A stretch of DNA of 8,444 nucleotides from Eikenella sp963515595 (GTDB taxonomy: Bacteria > Pseudomonadota > Gammaproteobacteria > Burkholderiales > Neisseriaceae), in assembly GCA_963515595.1 (NCBI GenBank), contig CAUPYH010000077.1, positions 1 through 8,444 of the forward strand, in the 5' to 3' direction. A program made the translations under genes and the position numbers. The notes beneath the pieces were generated by a model that searched no databases, was not told where the DNA came from, and saw only the letters and a program-made list of their open reading frames with translations. Shown one piece after another: positions 1 through 5,162 of this stretch (positions are counted from its first letter, which is position 1; every line of letters starts with the position of its first letter).

Positions 1-10
1 GCAATAAAGG

Positions 11-47
11 TTTCAGACGACCATACGGTATCGTAGGTCGTCTGAAA
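11..47. terminator. Inverted-repeat hairpin with a Neisseria-type DUS (AGGTCGTCTGAA)
   Basis: Bases 11-22 (TTTCAGACGACC) are the exact reverse complement of 36-47, and the loop contains a further TACG/CGTA pairing around GTAT, so a strong hairpin forms. Bases 35-46 read AGGTCGTCTGAA, which I recall as the AG-mucDUS dialect of the Neisseria mucosa group rather than the AGGCTACCTGAA used in the rest of the window. Inverted DUS pairs of this kind commonly serve as transcription terminators in Neisseriaceae. Here it would end an upstream gene lying outside the window. Confidence 0.75.
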
Positions 48-53
48 ACCTAA

Positions 54-65
54 AAGCAGCCTGCA
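54..65 (+). repeat. Possible Kingella-type DUS (AAGCAGCCTGCA)
   Basis: The 12 bases match what I recall as AG-king3DUS. There is only one copy, it has no inverted partner, and it overlaps the start of the recognisable SUKH coding remnant, so it could be a chance match within former coding sequence. Its position seven bases after the AGGTCGTCTGAA copy is what makes it worth listing. Confidence 0.35.
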
Positions 66-234
66 CTTTTTCGCCCAAGAAGACAACGGACACAGCTTTT
101 TCGCGCTGGACTACCGCAACACCGGCGCAAACGGCGAACCACCCGTCATCAATATCTATCAGGACGATTTGACGGAAGAATACATTGCAGACAGCTTCGC
201 CGGTTTCGTCTGCCACCTGACCGAAGACGAGTAA
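61..234 (+). pseudogene. C-terminal remnant of a SUKH (SMI1/KNR4 family) protein
   Basis: Reading from 61 to the TAA at 232-234 gives about 57 residues that look like the end of a SMI1/KNR4 (SUKH) domain: a strand pair reading HFFAQEDNGHSFFALDYR, then GEPPVINIY, then an acidic helix EEYIADSFAGFVCHL. This family is best known as immunity proteins of polymorphic toxin systems and as single-domain orphans. The frame is closed upstream by a TGA at 43-45, and no ATG, GTG or TTG start with a ribosome site lies between. The N-terminal half of the domain (whole proteins usually run about 130-160 residues) is missing and replaced by the DUS hairpin at 11-47. It is therefore most likely a decayed gene. 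A toxin partner is not visible. An alternative is a programmed or distant upstream frame, but the stop makes that unlikely. Confidence 0.7.
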
Positions 235-238
235 GGTT

Positions 239-255
239 TTTCAGGCAACCTGAAA
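239..255. terminator. Small hairpin with a near-DUS arm
   Basis: TTTCAGG (239-245) pairs with CCTGAAA (249-255) across a CAA loop. Bases 243-254 read AGGCAACCTGAA, one base away from the AGGCTACCTGAA used elsewhere. It sits just after the SUKH remnant stop and 30 bases before the hydrolase start, so it may be a weak terminator or a decayed uptake site. Confidence 0.45.
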
Positions 256-284
256 CCCTGTCCCCACCCACCCGAAAGAATCCC

Positions 285-1124
285 ATGACTCCCGAACAGC
301 AAACCCAAATCGCCGCCTTAGACCGGATACACGGCGGCAGCCTCTCCCCAGAATTTGTTGCAGCAACCTACCAACTGTTTGCCCCCACAGCCCCTTCGCC
401 CGAACACGTCCGGCGCGACCTTGCCTACGGTGGGCACAAACACCAGAAATTCGACCGCTACGGCCTGCCCGACAAATCGGACATCATCGTCTATATACAC
501 GGCGGCGGCTTTGTTGCCGGCAGCAAAGGCAACCCCGACAGCCCGTTTTTCGCCAATATCGGCGCATGGGCGGAAGCCAGTGGAATGCAGGCCGTCGTTC
601 CCGACTACCGCCTTGCCCCCGACCATCCCTATCCTGATGCGCGGGACGACATTACCAGCGTTGTCGGTCTGCTGCACCGCGAACGGCCCGATGCGCGGAT
701 TTGGCTTGTCGGGCAGTCCGCAGGCGCGGCTCATGTTGCCGATGCACTCGCCTTCGGGCAACGCCAAAACGTGCCGCTGCCGGTTGCAGGCGTAAGCATG
801 TTTTCGGGGATTTACGACCCCCCGTCCGCAGGCACGCATCCGAGCATCAGTGCCTATTACGGCACACCGTCCGAACGCACCGGCAATCTGCCGCAACTCG
901 GCCGAATCCGCGTGCCCGCGCTTTACACTGTCTCGCAATACGACCCGCCGCTGTTCCGGCAGCAGGCGCAGGCTTTGCGCGATGCCTGCCCGCAGGCCGA
1001 CTTGCGCGAACTGCCGCACCACAACCACCTTTCCACAGCATTAAGCATCGGCGGCCCGCAGGACGATGTTGGTGCAATGCTGCTGGACTTTATCAGACAG
1101 AATACTTCTGCCCACACGGCATAA
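285..1124 (+). CDS. Alpha/beta hydrolase, HSL-type (fold-3) esterase
   Basis: This 279-residue protein is a probable cytoplasmic carboxylesterase of the hormone-sensitive-lipase type. Visible motifs in order: YIHGGGF at residues 70-76 (HGGG oxyanion-hole motif), DYRLAP at 107-112 (a family signature), GQSAG at 143-147 with nucleophile Ser145, SQYD ending in the likely acid Asp220, and HHNH with the likely catalytic His248. No signal peptide or membrane segment is seen. The start at 285 is the first ATG giving the full domain; the upstream GAAAGAA is only a weak ribosome site. The substrate cannot be told from sequence, and related folds include kynurenine formamidase-like enzymes. It follows the SUKH remnant and lies in the stretch bounded by non-Eikenella uptake sequences, so it may have arrived by transfer. 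The reading frame looks intact. Confidence 0.88.
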   Translation: MTPEQQTQIAALDRIHGGSLSPEFVAATYQLFAPTAPSPEHVRRDLAYGGHKHQKFDRYGLPDKSDIIVYIHGGGFVAGSKGNPDSPFFANIGAWAEASGMQAVVPDYRLAPDHPYPDARDDITSVVGLLHRERPDARIWLVGQSAGAAHVADALAFGQRQNVPLPVAGVSMFSGIYDPPSAGTHPSISAYYGTPSERTGNLPQLGRIRVPALYTVSQYDPPLFRQQAQALRDACPQADLRELPHHNHLSTALSIGGPQDDVGAMLLDFIRQNTSAHTA

Positions 1125-1135
1125 CCCACACCGTT

Positions 1136-1170
1136 TTCAGGTAGCCTGTATTGCTTGCAGGCTGCCTGAA
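1136..1170. terminator. Hybrid-dialect DUS hairpin after the hydrolase gene
   Basis: TTCAGGTAGCCTG (1136-1148) pairs with CAGGCTGCCTGAA (1158-1170), with one T/G wobble. The left arm is the Eikenella-type DUS in reverse, while the right arm, AGGCTGCCTGAA at 1159-1170, matches what I recall as the Simonsiella dialect. It lies 11 bases after the hydrolase stop and is a likely terminator. Confidence 0.7.
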
Positions 1171-1175
1171 TTTCA

Positions 1176-1205
1176 TTACCCACCCAAATAGATATGAGAT
1201 ACAAT
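1176..1205 (+). promoter_or_regulatory. Candidate promoter of the first SH3b gene
   Basis: A good -10 box, TACAAT at 1200-1205, lies 48 bases before the ATG at 1254. The best -35 is the weak TTACCC at 1176-1181 (spacer 18). The text TAGATATGA at 1189-1197 also occurs just upstream of the second SH3b gene, so both genes may descend from one promoter region. Confidence 0.4.
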
Positions 1206-1253
1206 ATAAATGCCTTGATTTTTAGCTGGTTAGTTAACCAAAGGAGGAGCATC

Positions 1254-1772
1254 ATGAGACTTTCTGTATGGCGTTTACCATCTATTGCAGCTGTTGTATT
1301 GGCAATCTTCTCTTTGTCGGCAGCCGCACAAACCTGTGTGGTGCCGAATCCGGATATGCAATCAGGCGATAAAGTGAATCTGCGTGCCCAGCCCACCACA
1401 CAAAGCCGGATACTGGCGCAATTGGCCGATGACGAAGAGAAACTGGATTTTTTGGGCAAACAAGGGAACTGGTTTCACGTTCGGCGTTTATATGGCGGCC
1501 GCCATGTGGAGGGATATATCCATAAAAGCCAGGGCCATCTGCTGCATAGCTATATTGTGAGCAGCCGCGACGGCTATGCCAATGTCCGCACAGAACGGCA
1601 AGACCAAGACAATGCTGGGACAAGGATACAAACTGGTCAACTGCGCACGGGCACGCGGGTATGGGTGCTCCCAGAGTGGAATGAAGGCGACTGGCTATAT
1701 ATTGCCAAACCGATGGATGGTTTCATCCACAAAAGCCAGCTGCGGCGGGAAACATCGGGACGCTGCCAATAG
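1254..1772 (+). CDS. Secreted protein with two bacterial SH3 domains (paralogue 1)
   Basis: The start at 1254 is chosen because AAGGAGGAGC, a very strong ribosome site, lies just upstream and the product then begins with a signal peptide; an earlier in-frame ATG at 1194 lacks both. The 172-residue product has a Sec signal (positive MRLSVWR, then a hydrophobic run, cleavage likely after Ala25 in SAAAQT). Two SH3b (SH3_3-like) repeats follow: about 39-93, with VNLRAQP at the front and GYIHKSQ at the end, and about 105-162, with ANVRTE and ending DGFIHKSQL. Such domains usually bind cell-wall peptides or polysaccharide in the periplasm. No catalytic domain is attached, so a sensor, adaptor or inhibitor role is possible but unproven. 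Two cysteines, 28 and 171, could pair. It is paralogous to the protein at 3927-4487. Confidence 0.87.
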   Translation: MRLSVWRLPSIAAVVLAIFSLSAAAQTCVVPNPDMQSGDKVNLRAQPTTQSRILAQLADDEEKLDFLGKQGNWFHVRRLYGGRHVEGYIHKSQGHLLHSYIVSSRDGYANVRTERQDQDNAGTRIQTGQLRTGTRVWVLPEWNEGDWLYIAKPMDGFIHKSQLRRETSGRCQ

Positions 1773-1804
1773 CCGTTTGGTTTTCACTTTGTTGCAACAC
1801 AACC

Positions 1805-1842
1805 TTTCAGGTAGCCTGTATTACTATGCAGGCTACCTGAAA
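1805..1842. terminator. DUS inverted-repeat hairpin
   Basis: TTTCAGGTAGCCTG (1805-1818) is exactly complementary to 1829-1842. It contains AGGCTACCTGAA forward at 1830-1841 and reversed at 1806-1817. It lies 33 bases after the first SH3b stop and likely ends that transcript while also serving as a DNA uptake site. Confidence 0.85.
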
Positions 1843-1870
1843 TCATTAAGCTTCAATGCAGTGAAAAACT

Positions 1871-1879
1871 TGATACAAT
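1871..1879 (+). promoter_or_regulatory. Candidate extended -10 promoter for the ion channel
   Basis: TGATACAAT at 1871-1879 is an extended -10 (TGn followed by TACAAT). No good -35 is visible; the nearest is TTCAAT at 1852-1857. Transcription from here would give a leader of about 100 bases, which contains a small hairpin CTGCCTG/CAGGCAG at 1935-1952 around a CTTT loop. Bases 1943-1954 there are one base from the Simonsiella-type DUS. Confidence 0.4.
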
Positions 1880-1985
1880 ACACCCGATGGGAAAGCCAGC
1901 CATACAGGCTTCTCCATCATCTTGCTTCATCCTACTGCCTGCTTTCAGGCAGCCAATTATTAATCCTTATCCATTCACACACATC

Positions 1986-2822
1986 ATGACACACACCTCT
2001 CCTGCCGTTTGGCGGCAAAAAATCGGTGCCGTTGTTTTGCACCAAACCACCCAGCTGGCCATTCTCCTCATCATCGTTTTAAATGCCATCATCCTCGGTC
2101 TGCAAACCTCGCCCGCCATAATGGCGCGTTGCGGCGCGCTGCTGCATTGGCTGGATATGGCCGCGCTGATTATTTTTATTGTGGAATTGGCGGCGAAATT
2201 CATTGCTTTGGGGCGGCGGTTTTTCCGCGACGGCTGGAATATTTTCGATTTCCTCGTGGTGGCCGTGGCGCTGTTGCCCAATGCGGGCGCGCTTTCGGTG
2301 TTGCGCTCGCTGCGCGTGTTGCGCGTGCTGCGGCTGATCAACCGTATGCCGCAGCTGCGCCGGATTGCCGACGCCATCTTGCAGGCCGTGCCGGGCATCG
2401 GTGCGATTGCGGGGCTGATGGGTATTCTGTTTTACGTGGGCGCAGTGATGTCCACCACGCTCTTCGGCGAACGTTTCCCCGAATGGTTCGGCAGCCTGGG
2501 CAAATCGCTGTATACGCTGTTTCAGGTGATGACGCTGGAGAGCTGGTCGATGGGCATCGTGCGCCCTGTGATGGAAGCCTATCCAAACGCCTAGCTGTTT
2601 TTCGTGCCGTTTATTTTGGTGTCTGCCTTTGTGATGCTGAACTTATTCGTGGCCGTGATTGTGGATACCATGTCGAACCTGCATTCCGCCGAACCGGATG
2701 CAGAAAACCCGCCCGAAGCGCCGCAAGATAGCCAAATCCTGGTGAGCAGCGCCGAGCTGGCGCGCCTGCATCAAGAAATGGCTGAAATCAAAGCATTGTT
2801 GCGCGAACAGCAGGCAAAATAA
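1986..2822 (+). pseudogene. Voltage-gated sodium channel (NaVBac type) broken by in-frame TAG
   Basis: The full frame is 278 codons, with TAG as codon 203 (2592-2594) and the same frame continuing cleanly afterwards. Segments: S1 about 23-40; S2 about 55-73 (Glu67, Lys71); S3 about 83-98 (Asn85, Asp88); S4 with arginines every third residue (107, 110, 113, 116); S4-S5 linker 122-137; S5 about 138-160; pore helix and filter TLESWS at 183-188; S6 about 204-229; then a C-terminal helix/coiled coil about 252-277. NavAb carries the same TLESWS filter, and in that family a Trp sits at the site of the TAG (text as in YPYAWVFF), so a single TGG to TAG change is the likely cause. The truncated 202-residue product keeps sensor, S5 and filter but lacks the S6 gate and tetramer tail, so it should not conduct. 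Start 1986 is preferred over 1887 because the extra residues are not channel-like. No clear ribosome site is seen. A sequencing error or amber suppression are the alternatives. Confidence 0.9.
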
Positions 2823-2858
2823 TTCAGGTAGCCTGTTTGGCCGCAGAGGCTACCTGAA
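2823..2858. terminator. DUS inverted-repeat hairpin directly after the channel gene
   Basis: TTCAGGTAGCCT (2823-2834) begins on the base after the channel stop codon and is exactly complementary to AGGCTACCTGAA at 2847-2858. A likely terminator. The second arm can also pair with the extra copy at 2875-2886. Confidence 0.8.
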
Positions 2859-2874
2859 ACGCACGATCCCGCTT

Positions 2875-2886
2875 TTCAGGTAGCCT
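2875..2886 (-). repeat. Third DUS copy, unpaired or alternative partner
   Basis: TTCAGGTAGCCT is a reversed Eikenella-type DUS standing 16 bases after the preceding hairpin and 45 bases before the next start codon. It is complementary to 2847-2858, so two mutually exclusive hairpins (2823-2858 or 2847-2886) are possible. Confidence 0.7.
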
Positions 2887-2931
2887 GCCGGCTCATGCCT
2901 GCTTTCTCCCTACCCTATTGAGCAATCTGCC

Positions 2932-3777
2932 ATGACCGCCGCCCTCCACCTACGCATCTGCCTCGATTTTATTGAAACCGCTTTGCTCAATAGCGGCAGC
3001 AGATGGGATACAAGCGAACTCTACGAAGTCCACCAACGCGCTTGGGGCTATCTCCGCTGCCCCCAAAGCGAATGGACGCAAACCCATACCACTCCGCACT
3101 ACCCGCCCGGCAGCGATTTGCCCACCCTGCTGGCCGCACGCAATTTCCTCGCGCCTTATGCCGCGGATTATGCCCAAGAAACGCACGAATCAGCCTTTGC
3201 CCATGCCTTGGCACAATATGATGCCAACCTGCCGGAAGCATTTGCCCGATACCGCCAAATGCGCTTAAACGACATCGGCGCAATCCGGCCGATTACGCCC
3301 GAACAGCTGGCCGAGTTGCAGGCATACCCAGGGTTTGAAACCATTTTGGTAGAGGATTGGACCGATGAAGCAGAACTGCTCGAGCGCGTGCCGGTGCAGG
3401 AAATCGTCTTGCAATCGCTGGGCTTTTTAGAGGAATACGTCCGCCCCTACAGCCGAAGCCACCAAATGTTGTTCGATTATCCCGCCGCTACCCGCACCTT
3501 TTTCCAAGGCCGGCTTTCCTCTGTCGAACTGGCAGAAAAATGCAGGCAGCATTGGCAGCATCAAAGAAACCAATTCAACGGCATTCCCCATCTGCGCCGC
3601 CAAGAAGCGGCCATGGGCTTTTTCCTGTGGGAAGCCGCATGGAACGAAGAGTTGGCCAGCCAAGAAGGCGTGCAAGACCCGCCGTTGTTCTATTTCCTCG
3701 ACAATCTCACCGAAATCAATGCCGGCCTGGCCCTGCAATGGCGGGATTATGTTGCGCCCTTATTGAGAGCGGCATAA
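2932..3777 (+). CDS. Unrecognised 281-residue soluble protein
   Basis: I do not recognise this family. The frame is open for 281 codons with normal codon use for the window. The product has no signal peptide and no membrane segment, is rich in Trp, Tyr and Gln, acidic in the middle (about 141-156), and looks mostly helical. The second half has a run reading PYSRSHQMLFDYPAA (173-187) and an aromatic stretch GFFLWEAAWNEEL (230-242) that may form a hydrophobic core. No nucleotide-binding or metal motif stands out. The ATG at 2932 lacks a clear ribosome site, and no strong promoter is visible, though its upstream region contains three DUS arms. It sits between the broken sodium channel and the second SH3b gene, all on the same strand; each is separated by hairpins, so a shared operon is not supported. 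Confidence 0.75.
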   Translation: MTAALHLRICLDFIETALLNSGSRWDTSELYEVHQRAWGYLRCPQSEWTQTHTTPHYPPGSDLPTLLAARNFLAPYAADYAQETHESAFAHALAQYDANLPEAFARYRQMRLNDIGAIRPITPEQLAELQAYPGFETILVEDWTDEAELLERVPVQEIVLQSLGFLEEYVRPYSRSHQMLFDYPAATRTFFQGRLSSVELAEKCRQHWQHQRNQFNGIPHLRRQEAAMGFFLWEAAWNEELASQEGVQDPPLFYFLDNLTEINAGLALQWRDYVAPLLRAA

Positions 3778-3795
3778 ACGCAGCCTGTGTATATC

Positions 3796-3843
3796 TAAAG
3801 TTTCAGGTAGCCTGTATCGCCACGCAGGCTACCTGAAACTTTA
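3796..3843. terminator. Long DUS inverted-repeat hairpin
   Basis: A 19-base arm at 3796-3814 is exactly complementary to 3825-3843, with a 10-base loop. AGGCTACCTGAA lies forward at 3826-3837 and reversed at 3802-3813. This is the longest perfect stem in the window and a strong terminator candidate for the 281-residue gene. Its right arm opens the repeat shared with 4525-4573. Confidence 0.88.
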
Positions 3844-3874
3844 TCTGGCACAGTAATTTAGATATGATGGCGGC
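3826..3874 (+). promoter_or_regulatory. Hairpin-promoter module, copy A, with -10 TATGAT
   Basis: Starting in the hairpin's right arm, this 49-base segment matches 4525-4573 at 42 of 49 positions by eye (first 16 identical). Both copies keep TATGAT, here at 3863-3868, as a -10 box. The -35 would fall at TTTATC (3840-3845, spacer 17), at the edge of the hairpin stem. It would drive the SH3b gene at 3927. Confidence 0.55.
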
Positions 3875-3926
3875 AGGTGAATCCGTAACGAATTTCCTCC
3901 AATCAACCCAACTCAGGAGCAAGCCC

Positions 3927-4487
3927 ATGCTTTCATCACTGCGTACCCGAACCGCCGCCTTCGCCGCCGTACTGTTGGCGCTATCCGCCACTGCCGCCGC
4001 CCATGTCGCCCCCGATAGCTGCGGCCTGCCCGACAGTGCGACACCTGCCAGCTATCTGGCCACCAACCACGACAGCGAAGAAGTCAATATCCGCGCACAG
4101 CCCAACACCCGCGCCGCCATCCTTGCCGTTTGCGACAATCAAAGCGAAGCCGCCATCCTCGGCAAAATTGGCGCGTGGTACCGCGTGCGGCTGGCCTTGC
4201 GGCCAAACCAGCCGGCAGAACGGCGCATCATCAACGGCTATGTACACCAAAGCCAGGTTAGCCTGCGCCATGTTTATACCGTGCACAGCACCGACGGCTC
4301 GGCCAATCTGCGCCTGAATGCCAACAGCCGTGCCGAAATACAGCAACGCATCCCCAACGGCACCACCGTGGTCGAACACCCCGCCAAGCGCCAAGGCGAC
4401 TGGCATTATGTGAGCGTACACGGCAGCGACAGCGACACTTATGGCTATGTGCACAAAAGCCAGTTGAGGCCGAAAGCCGGGCGTTAA
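3927..4487 (+). CDS. Secreted protein with two bacterial SH3 domains (paralogue 2)
   Basis: The start at 3927 has CAGGAG upstream and yields a signal peptide (MLSSLRTRT, a hydrophobic run, likely cleavage after Ala25 in ATAAAHV); the in-frame ATG at 3864 lies inside the -10 box and is rejected. The 186-residue product has two SH3b repeats, about 51-110 (VNIRAQP opening, GYVHQSQ closing) and about 122-180 (ANLRLN opening, GYVHKSQL closing). The opening and closing motifs and the order of domains match the protein at 1254-1772, while the sequences between have diverged and the cysteines differ (32 and 69 here). A periplasmic wall-binding or sensing role is inferred from the domain family. The two paralogues flank the sodium channel and the 281-residue gene. 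Confidence 0.87.
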   Translation: MLSSLRTRTAAFAAVLLALSATAAAHVAPDSCGLPDSATPASYLATNHDSEEVNIRAQPNTRAAILAVCDNQSEAAILGKIGAWYRVRLALRPNQPAERRIINGYVHQSQVSLRHVYTVHSTDGSANLRLNANSRAEIQQRIPNGTTVVEHPAKRQGDWHYVSVHGSDSDTYGYVHKSQLRPKAGR

Positions 4488-4498
4488 GCAGTAAAACA

Positions 4499-4537
4499 TT
4501 TCAGGTAGCCTGCCATACCCAAGTAGGCTACCTGAAA
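4499..4537. terminator. DUS inverted-repeat hairpin
   Basis: TTTCAGGTAGCCT (4499-4511) is exactly complementary to 4525-4537. It lies 12 bases after the second SH3b stop. AGGCTACCTGAA is forward at 4525-4536 and reversed at 4500-4511. Confidence 0.85.
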
Positions 4538-4573
4538 CTTTATCCGGCGCACTAATTTGGCTATGATTGCGCC
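4525..4573 (+). promoter_or_regulatory. Hairpin-promoter module, copy B, with -10 TATGAT
   Basis: Second copy of the segment at 3826-3874. TATGAT at 4562-4567 lies 46 bases before the ATG at 4614. The -35 region again falls at the hairpin edge (TTTATC, 4539-4544, spacer 17). Confidence 0.55.
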
Positions 4574-4613
4574 AAACTAATCGCCCGGCTACTCGCCAAA
4601 CTCTCCAATCATC

Positions 4614-4766
4614 ATGCCGACCCTGCATATCCGCACCCCCAATCCCACGCTCTATATCGCCTTCTTGGCGCTCGGTTTATTGAGCGCCATCAAATCGGGC
4701 GCCATTTCGCCGGAAGCAGGCATTTGGACATTATGTATACCTAAGTTAAGGGCTAATCTACATTAG
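4614..4766 (+). pseudogene. Truncated small membrane-anchored ORF
   Basis: The ATG at 4614 follows a recognisable -10 box and opens a frame of 50 codons ending at TAG 4764-4766. The first roughly 40 residues look like a normal protein start: a short polar lead, then one hydrophobic segment TLYIAFLALGLLSAI (residues 12-26). The last residues run into the end of the transposase relic, whose edge is near 4750. The natural explanation is that an insertion removed the rest of the gene. The family is not recognised. No ribosome site is seen. Confidence 0.6.
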
Positions 4767-4773
4767 CCCTTAA
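4746..4773. repeat. Perfect 12-base palindrome at the transposon relic edge
   Basis: TTAAGGGCTAAT (4746-4757) is exactly complementary to 4762-4773 around CTAC. It contains no DUS. It covers the stop codon of the transposase relic (4753-4755) and may be part of the element's terminal inverted repeat or its own terminator. Confidence 0.6.
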
Positions 4774-5068
4774 TTCCTGATCAATCCCGCAGGAGTTCAA
4801 GCTGCCGCGACGGCGTGCAAAGTGAAACTGCAATTCGCACTCTTTCAAGAACAGTGGAAAAGATTTGCGGTCGATCCCGTTGTCTTTGCATAAGACGTGT
4901 TTTGCCTGATTCCGGAAATTCTGACGGAGTGCAACCTCCTTAGAATGGTTAATGCGCTGATGGATAAAACTGCTAACGTCCGGCTGGGATCACTGCCTGG
5001 GCTGTCTGTATACACCATGTGCTAGGCATAATTTCCTTCCTGATTACAGGCAGTAAGGTTTCAGACTA
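4750..5068 (-). mobile_element. Remnant of an IS1016-like element (IS1595 family)
   Basis: The minus strand here carries the C-terminal part of an IS1595-family transposase and what looks like one element end (GGGCTAATCTACATTA at 4750-4765). The other end is not found before the hairpin at 5101. The element is decayed, with frameshifts, a stop and an internal loss, so it cannot move by itself. It separates the plus-strand gene run from dxs and explains most of the 400-base gap between 4766 and 5163. Confidence 0.72.
4753..5060 (-). pseudogene. Decayed IS1595-family transposase, C-terminal part
   Basis: Read on the minus strand, pieces in order are LLPVIRKEIMPS (about 5057-5022), VYTDS in a second frame (about 5013-4999), and then a 78-codon open stretch (4989-4756, stop at 4753-4755) containing SSFIHQRINHSKEVALRQN, NQAKHVL and NGIDRKSFPLFLKECE. 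These are the conserved C-terminal blocks of ISXO2-like (DDE_Tnp_IS1595) transposases. An in-frame TGA at 4992-4990 and two frame changes show decay. Between RQN and F-x-NQAK, intact relatives as I recall them have a block like HINGIEN with the catalytic Glu; it is absent here. The end past LKECE is also unlike the usual RFN ending. Confidence 0.75.
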
Positions 5069-5100
5069 GGCATTCCGCCATCTCTATCAAAACATAACTA

Positions 5101-5130
5101 AAGGCCACCTGAAAACTTTCAGGTAGCCTT
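5101..5130. terminator. Bidirectional DUS hairpin downstream of dxs
   Basis: AAGGCCACCTGAAA (5101-5114) pairs with TTTCAGGTAGCCTT (5117-5130) with a single mismatch that is a G/U wobble in the minus-strand transcript. The right arm carries a reversed Eikenella DUS at 5118-5129. On the minus strand the stem ends in TTT, as expected of a terminator for dxs, which stops 32 bases earlier. Confidence 0.8.
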
Positions 5131-5162
5131 TTCATTATCATTTCACATTACGATAACTGCAC

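Noticed and set aside
318..1028. Long minus-strand open frame opposite the hydrolase gene
   Set aside because: It is an antisense shadow of a GC-rich gene; the plus frame holds all catalytic motifs and the minus product has no recognisable domain.
1887..1985. Upstream ATG for the ion channel
   Set aside because: The added 33 residues are not channel-like, have no ribosome site, and lie close to the candidate -10 box; 1986 gives the usual short N-terminus before S1.
1254..4487. Toxin-antitoxin or defence island built from SH3b proteins, channel and unknown gene
   Set aside because: The genes are separated by terminators, the channel is broken, and no nuclease, helicase, NTPase or toxin domain is visible.
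1805..4537. Regularly repeated sequence as a CRISPR array
   Set aside because: The repeats are inverted pairs of an uptake sequence, separated by whole genes, not direct repeats with uniform spacers.
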